Assembly: GCA_023213395.1 (NCBI GenBank)
Contig: CM041465.1
Location: 176,769,741-176,833,740, forward strand
DNA: 64,000 bases
Source of the DNA: Cycas panzhihuaensis
Lineage: Eukaryota; Cycadophyta
Direction of reading: 5' to 3'
Shown one piece after another: positions 16,410-27,205 of this stretch. The translations under genes and the position numbers were made by a program. The first letter of the stretch is position 1. The number at the start of each line of letters is the position of its first letter. The notes under the pieces were generated by a model. That model was not told the origin of the DNA, searched no databases, and was given only the letters and a program-made list of their open reading frames with translations.

Positions 16410-17560
16410 TCCCAGGTTATTGACATTTGATTGTGCAGATCGATCTTCTCATACACTCAATGAAAGTGTAGCATATGACTGTTTATTAAACTTCTGGCAA
16501 CCTCATCTACCCAGCAAAGAAAATGGTTTAAAATTCCATCTTCTCTAGAAGGAGATCTAGCTCTCAGAAATTAACCATTGTGCCTTTATTTGACTATCAT
16601 TTACGTTCTTCATCTCTACGTTTATTATCTACATTTATACAAATTATTTATATTTTAAATAAAGCATTATATAGCTTTATTAATCAGTTATCTTCCTTAC
16701 GTAGCTCTCTTGTTCATTGAAAATAGTTCATATAATCACAATTAAAAGATGGATTATTGTCACAAATGCAGCTCCTTACACTCCTATTATCGCTACGATA
16801 AGTTTCAGCACTATGATTTGGAATGTATAAGCAAGTAAGCTCTGACTTATACCTGCATTCCATGCTACTGCAAAGGCTTTACTATTGTTCTCATAAATTG
16901 TAACAACTTCAGTCCATTACTGTTTGGGAGTTTTACATGGGAAGTTCACCCCTAGGGTAAACAAAACTAAAAATTTAAAAAGGGAAAAAGAAAATCCTTG
17001 TATGTCATTTAAACAAAATCGGTCTATCTTCTTATCTATTCTATTGTTTTTTATTCTCGATGTTGTTTATAATTTCCCATCTGCTTCATGTCTTCATTGT
17101 CATAAGCTAGGGAATATTCATCATCCATCACACTAAATCGTGTGCCATGTCTCTACAAGTATCACAATTTACATAGAACCAAGTTAGCCTCAAATTGAAT
17201 TACAAACCTAGTATATTAGTTGGTATAGGTTTGTGCAATCGTAAATGATTTAGATAACTTAAATCTATAATTGTTTAAGAGCTAAGAGTTTCGTATTGGC
17301 TCCTTATAGCAAAAACATTGGCCCTCATATACATCTCTCTAACAGAGTTGTTAATAATCCTCTTTAAGAAATTGATGACATCTGAGATCCTGGTTGTAAT
17401 GTTTGATCAAGATTTCCTATTGGGGATGTAATAGAGATGTTCCAATCTAAATTGTGGGGCTTACATGTCTATTACCGGTAGACTCAAACGATGGTAAATA
17501 GTTGTATTGATACAAATTTATTGAGGATTTTCATCTACGTAACTTCGTCATCACCACATA
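16410..17560 (+). other. Leader region of the deleted copia element
   Basis: Mostly non-coding. A 70-codon frame at 16924-17136 has no recognisable domain and is probably chance. Confidence 0.45.
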
Positions 17561-17569
17561 TCTCAAGAA

Positions 17570-17840
17570 TGTTACAGAGAATGTTATTGTAAATGATCTT
17601 TGGAAGTTTGTGAAAGATGGTTATGAACCAAATATTAAAGAAAATATGAGAAAGGATAATAAGGCTTTAGACTTAATTTTTTGTGCAATAGATGATACTA
17701 TATTCACTAGTGTTAGTGAAATGACCACATCCAAATCTATATGGGATGCCTTAGAAATGGTTTATGGGGAAGATACTTTAAAATTAAATGAAACTAACTA
17801 TATTGATGATGCTCTTCATGTGGGACAGATGTTAGAATAG
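17570..17840 (+). pseudogene. Copia gag fragment (UBN2-like)
   Basis: The reading frame through DLWKFVKDGYEPNIKEN, NKALDLIFCAIDDTIF and TTSKSIWDALEMVYG matches the N-terminal half of Ty1/copia gag (UBN2/DUF4219 family), in which the KD.KAL..I..A.DD.IF..I....TSKE.W..L...Y spacing is typical. The ATG-initiated part covers 17610-17840 (76 codons) and stops at a TAG. The zinc-knuckle half and all of the N-terminal part of pol are absent. Confidence 0.75.
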
Positions 17841-18209
17841 GTGAACATTATTGAATTAACGAATGTTGAATACTCCAATAAAATTACTGATCATACTATT
17901 ACATTTAATGAGATTGTATGTACCTTTGACTTGATTAACTCTAATATACTAAAAGTTCAAGAAGACAAGTATTGTAAAGAAGCCACATCCACTCATTCAA
18001 GGCAAGCTTGGAAGCCACTTAAACCACATAGTGTTAAAAAAAACTACATTACAAGGATGCAGGTTGATGATTATTTTAAGGATGATGATAAAGCTAAAGG
18101 ACATGTGTTCAAATTTTTCCTAAAGTACAAGTATCACAAGTTTAAAGAAAAGTTGAAGATATATGTAATAAATATTAAGGGAGAGAATGTTAAGATTAAT
18201 ATTTATTAG
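17841..18209 (+). pseudogene. Gag remainder joined to a pol C-terminal tail
   Basis: 122 codons in frame with the preceding gag fragment after one stop. The first part (NIIELTNVEYSNKITDHT..) is plausibly more gag. The end, FFLKYKYHKFKEKLKIYVINIKGE, resembles the extreme C-terminus of copia pol after RNase H (pattern DIFTKPL...KF..FR..LGV). That places a large deletion between the two, near 18060-18110. The frame runs into the right LTR. The assignment of the tail rests on pattern memory. Confidence 0.5.
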
Positions 18210-18505
18210 CTAATATTGTATTTGAAGTGTGCACACCACCATAGTTATTATAGTAAGTATTATTTTAATGTCTTATCTATTTTTTATATTATTTTAAATT
18301 TTAGATTAAGGAGGGCTCCCACCGTCCTCCCAAATATTTAATCCTTGGGGCCAAAACCCCTTGGTGTTCTTCAACACCACCACTACTATAAATTTGTTAT
18401 CATTTAAATAACATGGATTGAATATAATGTTTTGAATGTGCAAATGATTATTAATATGGATTGGTGTGTTCACTATTTAGCTCTCGTCTCTTTTAACATT
18501 TTTCA
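18188..18505 (+). repeat. 3' LTR of the deleted copia element
   Basis: 318-bp partner of 16081-16395, starting TGTTAAGATT and ending TTTTTCA before the TSD. Confidence 0.8.
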
Positions 18506-19100
18506 TATCTTTGTAGAATTACCCTTAGCAACCTAATTACAAAATTGCAAGAACTTCTTTACTTTGCAACTTTGCAAAAAATGTCACCCTTGATGACCCA
18601 ATTATGAAAATATGAGATGCCCCTCTTTCAAAGATTTGACTCAAGGGCCCACTTCAAGTGGTCATAACTTTCTCATTAGGCATATAATTCTAGCATCCTA
18701 CCACTTAGTTGAAAGATCTCAACAATCTCTTCACCTTAGAATAACTTTCAAATGCTAAAAAATAATTTGGGATGATGTTTCACCCCTTTAAACTTATCAT
18801 TATATTGAGTTTTTTAAAGTCTATAATAAGTGAGGTTTAAACTCTATAACTTTAAACTTGTATAACTTTTCCATCAAACATCTATTTTGAGACTTCTACC
18901 ATTTGATGGAAAGCTAAAAATTCTCTCTTTAACCTGATGGAATCATTCTTTATAAATTATGACATGAAGAACTAAATAATATACCCCAAATAAGTCATAA
19001 AGGACTTTAATCTAACAACTTACTCTTACATTGGTTTTTCCCGTATTCTTCCCTCTTTTATATCATATGCTCCTCTATATATGTTGCTTATCTAAGTAAT
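18506..19100. repeat. Tandem array, right part, then unrecognised DNA
   Basis: 18506-18630 continues the array broken at 16080 (TCTTTGTAGAATTACCCTTAGCAACCTAATTAC; GAACTTCTTTAC). From about 18640 the sequence loses the period, and no gene or repeat partner is visible. Confidence 0.5.
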
Positions 19101-19291
19101 TTGAATGATTTTATATTATGCAAGCAACAAACAAAAAGAATTTTTATAATGATTAAGGTGTTAAAAGAGAAGAGATGTACACCTAGGTCTAGATGTTTGA
19201 ATGATTTTGTATTATGCAAGCAACAAACAAAAAGAATTGTTACAATGATTAAGGTGTTAAAAGAGACAAGATGTACACCTAGGTCTAGATG
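19101..19291. repeat. 96-bp tandem duplication
   Basis: Two head-to-tail copies, 19101-19196 and 19197-19291, differing at about five positions. Each contains TTATGCAAGCAACAAACAAA and ends GATGTACACCTAGGTCTAGATG. The short open frames on both strands (72-75 codons) are duplicated sequence read twice and are not considered genes. Confidence 0.9.
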
Positions 19292-19878
19292 GACTACAAA
19301 CTTCACACAAAAATACTTATTAAATTAAAAAACTAGAATGGTACATCCTTACAGGTGGTGAAGCATGAATTAAGCTTTCACCTCATATAGGATGAACAAA
19401 TCTAAGAAAGGAAATATATTTTACATACTTGTTAAGGAAGTAAACTTGACCAAGGAAGGTTAAGAAAATTGGGTCCTTATAGCACTAAGGTAAAATCCCT
19501 ATCCATGGTGCTTTGCTAGAAAAGCCTATTTCATCCTAACCTTCTCATTAAGGTCCATAGGTCCATTATATCATGGCACATTATATCATATCATGGCAAT
19601 AAAATAAACATACAAATATTATCATAAATGTCTTAGAAAATAAATATGTATTTTTTATAAAATAAATGAATATTCATTTTTTCCATTATTTTCATTAAAT
19701 AAAATAGTATAGGAAGAGTAATTTATTTTAGTTCTTTTATTGAGAACTAAGCTATAGTAGAAAAATACACCATAACAATTAGATTTTATTATGGAGAATA
19801 CTAATCATTAATGCAAAGGCATCTATATAATAGAAATAATCCATAGTAATTATGGGTAGTTATCAACTAAGGAACTTA
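19292..19878. repeat. Direct-repeat copy 1 (pre-LINE), diverged
   Basis: From about 19480 to 19878, resuming after the LINE at 26342-26420, this sequence is similar to 26765-27200. Shared blocks are TATCATGGCACATT, AAATAAACATACAAATATTA and AATGAATATTCATTT. The pair could be LTRs of an otherwise unrecognised element or a local duplication. The LINE at 19879 inserted into this copy. Confidence 0.6.
19862..19878 (+). other. Target-site duplication of LINE 1, left
   Basis: ATCAACTAAGGAACTTA, identical to 26325-26341. Confidence 0.9.
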
Positions 19879-20535
19879 TTGGAAATGATATTTCATATGC
19901 TCTCTTGAACAGAACAGAAGCGATTGTGGAGTTTTGAAGGCTAGGGTTTGAACGGAGTGGTGGCGTAGGATGATTTGCAGACCTAGACATGATGGCGTCC
20001 ATCAAACGGCACAGGCAAGACTAATAGGTCCTTGCTTAAGGACTCAGTTGGGGCTGTTCATCCCACAGATCTATCTGTGATGGGAGGCAGGCTGACAAAG
20101 CAGATATAGTGGCACAGTTTAGGGCTTAACAACTAATGCAACGCTGGTGTGAGAGATGTCTAGGGACATCAACTCTAGTTTTTTCTGGATTGGCTGAACG
20201 AGCATGGTGACCTGAAGGCCTTAGGCGCAGGTTGTTTTGCCTGGGCTACGCTCTGCGTCTTCTCTTGTGAGTGTGAGAATGTTGTGACAGGCAGAAGGCA
20301 GGTTGGGATAACTAACATTTATTATTCAGAGGCAGAAAGACTGCTTAAAAATCCTGATCGAGAAGGTAGACAGGTTCAGATTGGTGAAGGTGGATATATA
20401 GAAGAGAATTTGGTCAATAGATCTCTGATCTGGACAAAGAAAACAGATAGAAAGCTTGAGGTTGAGTTGGTCTTAACCATGGTATGCTTATACTTTTCAT
20501 ATTTGGAATTTCTTTGCTATTTATAAATTTTAAAC

Positions 20536-21979
20536 ATGGAAAAGGATCATAATCCTCAAAACCAGAACCAGATCCCCAACCTATCACCAAGGAATCTTAC
20601 CGTGATGCACTAAAAATAAATGAGGAGGAAACATTTGACCTAACACCAGTGGTTGTGGATAACAAGGTTAGATTAAAAATCCCCTAAGCTCTTATAGAGA
20701 AAACTAAGAAACTTTGGGAGAACTACCTTGTTGGCAGATTCTCAGGACCTAGACTGGGTCTGGAAACTATTAGGAGCCAGACGAGGACTAAATAGAAAAC
20801 GGTAGGCAGCATGGAAGTAATAGCCATGCCTAAGGGTTCCGTGTTATTCAAGTTTTCTTCTTATGAAGATATGTCCAGCATTCTACTAAGGACCCCATGG
20901 ATGTTTGGCAGGAAAGCCCTGTCTCTCAAGAAATGGCATAGTGACTTTGATCCTTCTGTTCCCAAAATCAAACAAGCCCCTATATGGATCCAACTTCTGG
21001 GCCTTCCGTTACACCATTGGAACCCCAAAGTATTTAAAGGTATAGCAAAAGCGATGGGTCCTCTTCTAGCAATTGATTATGCGACAAAGAACTGGAGTAG
21101 ACTCATAAATGCTAGAATCTGCGCTTTAATACGGATTAATAAACCCCTCCTGGATGACATTTGGATGGATATGATGGATGGGAGCTGGGTACAGCTGTTG
21201 ATCTATGAAATGGGCATTTAAGATGTTCCACCTATAGAAACTTGGGGCATTTGCCCCAAAAGTGCCTAGGGGTACAACTTTCAAACGTTGAGAATACAAA
21301 GGGACCCTCAGAACTAAATCCCCAAGAAAAGAAGGAAAAGGAAAAAGGGGTAGTACTAGAGCACCCAGGCCAAATGGAGGAAGTTGAGGCCCATCATTTG
21401 AACCTGGGTTTTGACCCCAATGAGGAGGACACGCTCCTAGAGGAAGGCAAGCAAGTAGCATAGGTTCTTGTGGCCCCAGAAAGTCTGGTTGGCGAGGACG
21501 GTACAGGGGTCCCTACTCCTGTTGTGGCTCCTTCTAAGGCTTAAACTATCCTACTCGAACCACAGAGTACGCGGGATAAGGAAGTCATGTAGGGGTTGGG
21601 ATTACCCCCCCTGCTTACAAATGCCCCCTCCGTAGATGCTGAAGATGTAGCAAAAGAATCTGTGAATCTGGGGTAATTGGCTGGGGTTAAGGAGCCAGTA
21701 ATGCCCATATTGGAGGACCTAAGAATGCTAGATCCAGATCCCTTACCACAACCGATTTCCCAAAAGAAACAGCCGGGTGTGGGAGTAGAGAAGAAGGTAG
21801 GGAGGCCACCTTTGAAACTATAAAGAGAGAAAGAAACGATTGCCCAGGTAGACCAAGGTAGCCAGAAAACTCTAAAGGAAGTCTTCCTAGAAGGGCCTAT
21901 CCTTAGATCCAGAACTGAAGGTAGAGAGCCTCCAAAAGGTGAATCTGCTGAAGTTTGGAAGCAAAGGAAAAAAAGATGA
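20536..21979 (+). pseudogene. LINE 1 ORF1: DUF4283 and zinc-knuckle protein, broken
   Basis: The frame reads ITKESYRDALKINEEETF, then LWENYLVGRFSGPRLGLETI, then GSVLFKFSSYEDMSSILLRTPWMFGRK and PIWIQLLGLPLHHWN, the standard DUF4283 signature of plant L1 ORF1 proteins that bind the element RNA. A CCHC knuckle follows at about 21219-21266 (RNLGHLPQKC), with its second Cys changed to Tyr. A basic GRPPLKL segment lies near 21808. The longest uninterrupted piece is 20811-21221 (136 codons). Internal stops occur near 20686, 20793 and 21219, and an early frameshift is needed between the ATG at 20536 and the conserved part. Confidence 0.8.
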
Positions 21980-24900
21980 AACTAATATCGTGGAATATTA
22001 GGGGACTCAATGCCCCTTCAAAACAGAGGATTATTAGGGATATGAGGAATAAATATCTCATAGACCTGATATTCTTGTAGGAAACCAAACTGAGCAAGGA
22101 GAATGGTCCAAGGGTTAGGAACAAAATTTGGAAGAACACCAAAGGTATTGAGATCGACTATGCCCAAGGAGTTGGGGGCTTAATGGTCCTATGGAATCTG
22201 TCGACATGGTCGGGAGAAATCTTCTTGGTTGATGATTCCTTTATCTCAGTGTGTTTAACAAATAAAAGTAACAACTTCTCATGGTTAGCCACAAATGTTT
22301 ATACCCTAAATATTCAAGAGGCCAGGAAGAGGCTTTGGGACAAATTATTGGCAACCCACAAGGACTGCTGACAGCCATAGCTACTAGCGGAAGATTTCAA
22401 CTTGGTGCTATCTCCAAGGGACAAGAGAGGTGGCACTAGTGGATGGATAACCAATATGAGAGAGTTCAGTGACTTCCTACAATAGGGGGGTCTGGTGGAT
22501 GTTAAGCTCATGGGTGCTTCTTTTACCTGGTCCAACAAGCACTTGGGGAATGATTTAATTCAAATTAAATTGGATAGGGTGCTAGTCAATTTTGACTGGA
22601 TGAGGTGGTTCAATAACTTCACCCTCGAGGCATTGCCGAGGATTAGCTCTGACCATTCCCCCCTCCTACTTCAATTTTCAGACCTGGGTAAATTTATTGG
22701 GTCACCCTTCAGGTTCGAATTAATGTGGCTTCGACACCCCGATCTTAGGAAAAGGGTCGAGGAATGGTGGGGAATTCAAATCAAAGGCCATGCAATATAC
22801 AGATTCTCAAAGAAGCTAGATTGGGTCAAAAGACAAGTTAAGGTATGGAACAAGGACATATTCCAAAATATATATGAGCAGAAGGACAAAACTATCTATG
22901 AATTGAAAGCAATAGAGGACAGGATTGAATGGATGGGTAGATCCCCAGAGCTAGACAAGACAAAGAAGGAGCTGGTTCAGACTCTGGATGAGATTCTCAT
23001 GAGAGAGGAAATCCACTAGAGATAAAAGTCTAGGGCTCTATGGCTGGCTGAAGGAGACAAAAACATAAATTTTTTCCATATGACCATAGTCAAACACAGA
23101 GCGAGCAACAGAATTACTAGTCTTCAAAAGGAAGATGGCACAGCTACAAGTTCGTTAGAAGGTATGAAGGAGTTGGCTAGTGAATATTTCAAGAATTTAT
23201 TCACTGAGCCGCAGGACAGGAACATGGATAGAAGGAAGGACTTCCTAAACAATATCCCTAGACTGGTGAATGAAGCTCAAAATGCTCAGCTGACAGCTCT
23301 GTTCACCCTGGAAGAAGTCAGGGTGGCTCTCTTTGGCATGAAGAAGGATGAAGCTCCAGGCCCCGATGGATTCCCTGTGGGCTTTTTTCAAGAGTTTTGG
23401 GATATTATTAAAGGAGATCTTATGGAAGCCTTACAGGAGTTCTATGTAAACAAAAAGATGTTGCAAGAATGGCAGACTACATTCCTTATTCTCATCCCTA
23501 AAAAAGAAGGAGCAAAAAGGATGGAAGAGTTTCACCCCATTAGTCTCTGTAATGTTAAATACAAGATTATAACCAAGGTCTTGGTCAACAGACTAAAGAG
23601 AATTATGCCAAATATCATCTTCCATAATTAGGATGGCTTCCTTCAAGGCAGACAGATTTATGACAGATATATTGTAGTCCACGAAATAATTCACTCAGCT
23701 GCAGAAAGGAAGGAGCTAGCGATGCTCATCAAGGTTGACCTCATGAAGGCCTTCGATAGGGTCTCCTGGGAGTGCCTGCTAGATTGTCTAGAGGCATTTG
23801 GCTTTGGGGAACTTTGGCGGTCATGGATAAAGCTGTGTATTGGCAATCCGTAATTCTCAGTTATTATTAATGGCTCATCTTCGAGCTTCTTTCCTAGCTT
23901 TAGGGGGTTGAGACAGGGTGATCCCCTCTCTCCCTTCCTATTCATCACGATGGTTGAGTTGTTGGGTAGAACCCTGAAATCCGCTAGGAGGCTAGGGCTT
24001 CTTAATGGCATTAAATCAACGTCGGGGATGGATAATATAGCCTATCATCAATTCGTAGATGATAATATCTTTTAGGGAAGGTGGCAGTAAGAGAGGCATC
24101 TAGATTTAAAGAGATTTTGGGGCACTTCGAGGAGGCCATGAACCAGAAGATAAGTTTGAAGAAGAGTAATGTCTTTTTCATAAATACCCCAGCTCGTATC
24201 CGAGGTAGGATCAACAGAATTCTAGATATGGACGTCAAAAAGCTTCCCACAATTTACCTCGGATTGCCTCTCTTTATTGGAAAGATGACCAAAGATATAT
24301 GGAACCCTCTTATCGATAGGATGCAAAGGAAGTTGGCGGGCTGGAAAGGCGCTCTCTTAAGCTTAGTTAGAAAACTCCAGCTAGTTGCCTCTACGCTACA
24401 GAGCATCCCAGTTTTTTGGATGTCCATCTTTAGGGTTTCACCTAGAATCTCAGATACTATTGAATCTATCCAGAAGAGATTCCTTTAGTCTGGGACAGAA
24501 AGTAAGGACAGGATTCATCTGGTGAGTTAGAGTAAAGTCTGTACTCTGAAATGGGCCGGTGGCCTCAATCTGAGAAGGCTTTCTCCCTTCAATGTCACTC
24601 TTGGGGAAAAGCTGGGGTGGCAACTACTCAAAGGTGGAGAGAGACTATGGGAGAAGATCCTATCAAGAAAATATATTCAAGGGGGTTCTCTTATGGATAA
24701 TAGTCTTTGGTAAATTTGGATCAAGTATGCGGAGGAGCATCCTTAAAGCATGGAAAGCTATCAGGGATGGCTTGAAATGGAGATTGGGAGATGGCAATTC
24801 CATAAGATTTTAGGAGGATGCGTGGTGTTGTGACAAGGCCCTGAAGGAATACCCAGACCTAGAGCCTACAATGGGTCCCTGTGTTAGGCAGTATGGCAAA

Positions 24901-26170
24901 TATGTAAAAGATTATTGGACTGGGAGAGAAGGAAGAAGGGACTGGAGGAATTTTGAGGAAATCCAAGGGGAAAGAAGCCTGTAGGAGGGTCTCAATAAGA
25001 TCAAAAGGATTCTAGGTAAGAGTTACATCCCTAGAACACCTTCGCCAGATTTGATTGTGTGGCCATTGAGTTCGACCAGGGAGTACACTGTTCAACAGGG
25101 TTACTAATACTTATGCTTAAAAAGAGGGGGCCAGAGAAACCTAATGCTAGAAGGAGTTTAGAGGCTCCCTCTCATCCCTAAGATAGCTCTTTTCTGGTGG
25201 ACTTGTTTTATGAACAAATACTCACTGTAGATAACCTCAAAAAGAGAGGATTTTTGCTGGCCAACAGATGTATTTTATGTTGCAAAGGGGAGGAGTCCAT
25301 CAACCATATCTTCCTTGAGTGTCCTTTTATAAGGGAAGTATGGAGGATGCTGCTCGAGAAATTGGAGGTGTGCTGGACATTCTCGCAAAAGACAGCTGAT
25401 CTTTGGCTTGCTTGGCAAAGCCCATTTAAAAGTAAAATTCTAAGCTGCATCTGGAGGAGTGCACTTCTAATACTGGCATGGAACGTTTGGAAAAAAAGGA
25501 ACCGAAGGATTTTCTAGGGGAATGAGAGGGACCAGATAGCCACCTTCAACAGAATCTGTATGGACATCAAAGAAAATATTAGAAACATTAAAGAGAAGCA
25601 CATAACCTTGACAAAGAACAAGATTTTGCTTAAATGGGGTATAGAGCCTGAATTTATGGCAACGAAGCCCAGATGTACTAGCTGGAGGCCTCCAGAGGAG
25701 CCCTGGATCAAAATTAATTTTGATGAGGTAACAAAAGGGAACCCCGGGGAAGCCGGGGGTGGGGGAACTTATAGGGACAACAAAGGTACCCTCATTAGGC
25801 CTTTGCAGATTACTACGAGCACCAAATGAACCACTATGCGGAAATGCATGCCATGCTCAAAGCCCTAAACTTAGCTCTCGAAGGGGACATCCAACGATTG
25901 GTAATTAAGGGGGATTCAGAGGTTGTTTTAAACACGCTAAAATGGGTGGCTCTCCCAGATTAGAGATTCCAGGCCATAATCCAAGATGCCAAGGAGATTA
26001 TTAAGGGAGTGGCAGATGTCTGTATAAGGCACACCTTGAGAGAAGGTAATAAAGCAGCTAATTTTTTGGCAAACTGGGGGGTGAGGAATAAGAAGGATCA
26101 AGTGTGGAGGTGTGATTTTTCTAGGGACCTCTTGGTTTTGGTTGAGAAGGATATGGTTTGTAGTAGCTAG
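21976..26170 (+). pseudogene. LINE 1 ORF2: endonuclease-RT-RNase H, broken
   Basis: It starts MKLISWNIRGLNAPSKQRII, the APE-type endonuclease N-terminus, with ETK near 22083 and SDHSPLL near 22650. RT follows, with APGPDGFPVGFFQ near 23355, ISLCNVKYKIITKVLVNRLK, KVDLMKAFDRVSW near 23735, and [13 protein letters not shown] near 23910. The YADD box reads FVDD (24054-24065). The zf-RVT segment at 25190-25340 contains GFLLANRCILCCKGEESINH. RNase H at 25700-26170 has INFDE, AEMHAM and KGDSEVV, with Asn where REGNKAAD is expected. Premature stops occur at 22078, 22368, 22378, 22483, 23017, 23023 and others, with a frameshift just after FVDD near 24071. It cannot produce an active enzyme. It is identified by homology patterns only. 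Confidence 0.88.
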
Positions 26171-26324
26171 CTGCAGGGCTTGTCCCAATAAACTAGTTCT
26201 CTTGCCTAAACCGTGGGGTTGTCACGTTTAACTCTGTTTTGGTAACTCATAGCTCTCTGATGTAATAGGTTGTGGGATCCTGATTCAAACCCACTTAAAT
26301 TCAATTTTATTTTATCAAAAAAAA
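26171..26324 (+). other. LINE 1 3' UTR and A tail
   Basis: Short 3' UTR with AATAAA at 26187-26192, ending (A)8-9 at 26317. Confidence 0.6.
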
Positions 26325-26341
26325 ATCAACTAAGGAACTTA
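26325..26341 (+). other. Target-site duplication of LINE 1, right
   Basis: Identical 17-mer to 19862-19878. Beyond it the interrupted host sequence continues (GCCATCAACTAAAGGTTTTAGCC). Confidence 0.9.
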
Positions 26342-27205
26342 GTATAGATAGCCATCAACTAAAGGTTTTAGCCATAGATTTATCGTGACCATATAATTTT
26401 ACTTATAAAAGTGGTCCTCTATTAGGTAACATCTCCATTGGTGTTGACATGGAAATGGTGTTAATGCCTCATTTTCTAAAAAGAGACTAGTCCATTGGTC
26501 ATCTTAGATTAGTCTCTCATAAGAGTCATCTTATGCTTTATGGCTTTCTTGAAGATGCTAGCCAACTATAAGTATGTGTTTTGTGATTAAGGATAGAAGA
26601 TGCATCCATATTTGTAACTTTAGAGTACCTCCCCCATTAGAATCTAATCTATCATATCTCTATAATAGGTCTAATCCATCATGTCCAATAATTAATAAGG
26701 CCTTATAACCCTTATAAGGACATGCATTCTTCCTTATTCAAGTACATTATAAAAACCCTTGAGAGTATTAGTGTATTTTGGCAATGAGGAAAGGCCCTTA
26801 TCTATGGTTCTTTATAATCATGGCCTTTTTTATCCCAATGTTTGTACCAAGATTCATAAACTCATCATGTCATGGCACATTGTATCATGTTATAGTAGTA
26901 AAATAAACATACAAATATTACCACAAATGTTCTAACCAATTAATATATATGTTTTTTATAAATTAAATGAATATTCATTTCTATATAATCTTCATGAAAT
27001 AAAATAAGATAAGAAAGACAATCCATTTCATTTCTCTTATAAAACATATAACTACAATAGAAGAATACCCTATAAAAAGCAGGGTTTATTATGGAGAATA
27101 TCTATCATCAATGTAAAGTTATAATGGAAGACAAATAGCCCATAATAATTATGAAAAGTCATCAACTAAAGGTTTCAACCATAGATTTATCATGCCCACA
27201 TAGTT
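26342..27205. repeat. End of direct-repeat copy 1 and direct-repeat copy 2
   Basis: 26342-26420 completes the copy broken by the LINE. 26765-27205 is the second copy, ending with CATCAACTAAAGGTTT and CATAGATTTATC in the same order. Removing the LINE leaves a period of about 840 bp. No coding sequence. Confidence 0.6.

Larger units (their letters stand above)
16081..18505 (+). mobile_element. Internally deleted Ty1/copia element with TSD
   Basis: Two LTRs (16081-16395 and 18188-18505) begin TGTTA and end TTTTCA or TTCTTCA. The element is flanked on both sides by the 5-bp duplication TATCT (16076-16080 and 18506-18510). A PBS (TGGTATCAAAGC, 16398-16409) follows the left LTR, and a purine tract AAGGGAGAGAA (about 18177-18187) precedes the right one. 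The 1.8-kb interior carries a copia gag fragment followed closely by a short piece like the C-terminal end of copia pol. Protease, integrase and RT are missing. It is a deletion derivative of a copia element and could only have moved with help from an autonomous relative. Confidence 0.85.
19879..26324 (+). mobile_element. Near full-length L1-clade LINE (non-LTR retrotransposon)
   Basis: The element is bounded by a perfect 17-bp TSD and ends in a short A tail (26317-26325) preceded by TTTTATTTTATC. It has the plant L1 layout: a GC-rich 5' UTR (19900-20535), ORF1 with a DUF4283-type domain and a zinc knuckle, then ORF2 with endonuclease, reverse transcriptase, zf-RVT and RNase H. ORF1's TGA overlaps ORF2's ATG as ATGA at 21976-21979. 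Length 6.45 kb suggests no 5' truncation. Stops and frameshifts make it inactive. A second family member lies in opposite orientation at 48625-54522. Confidence 0.92.
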
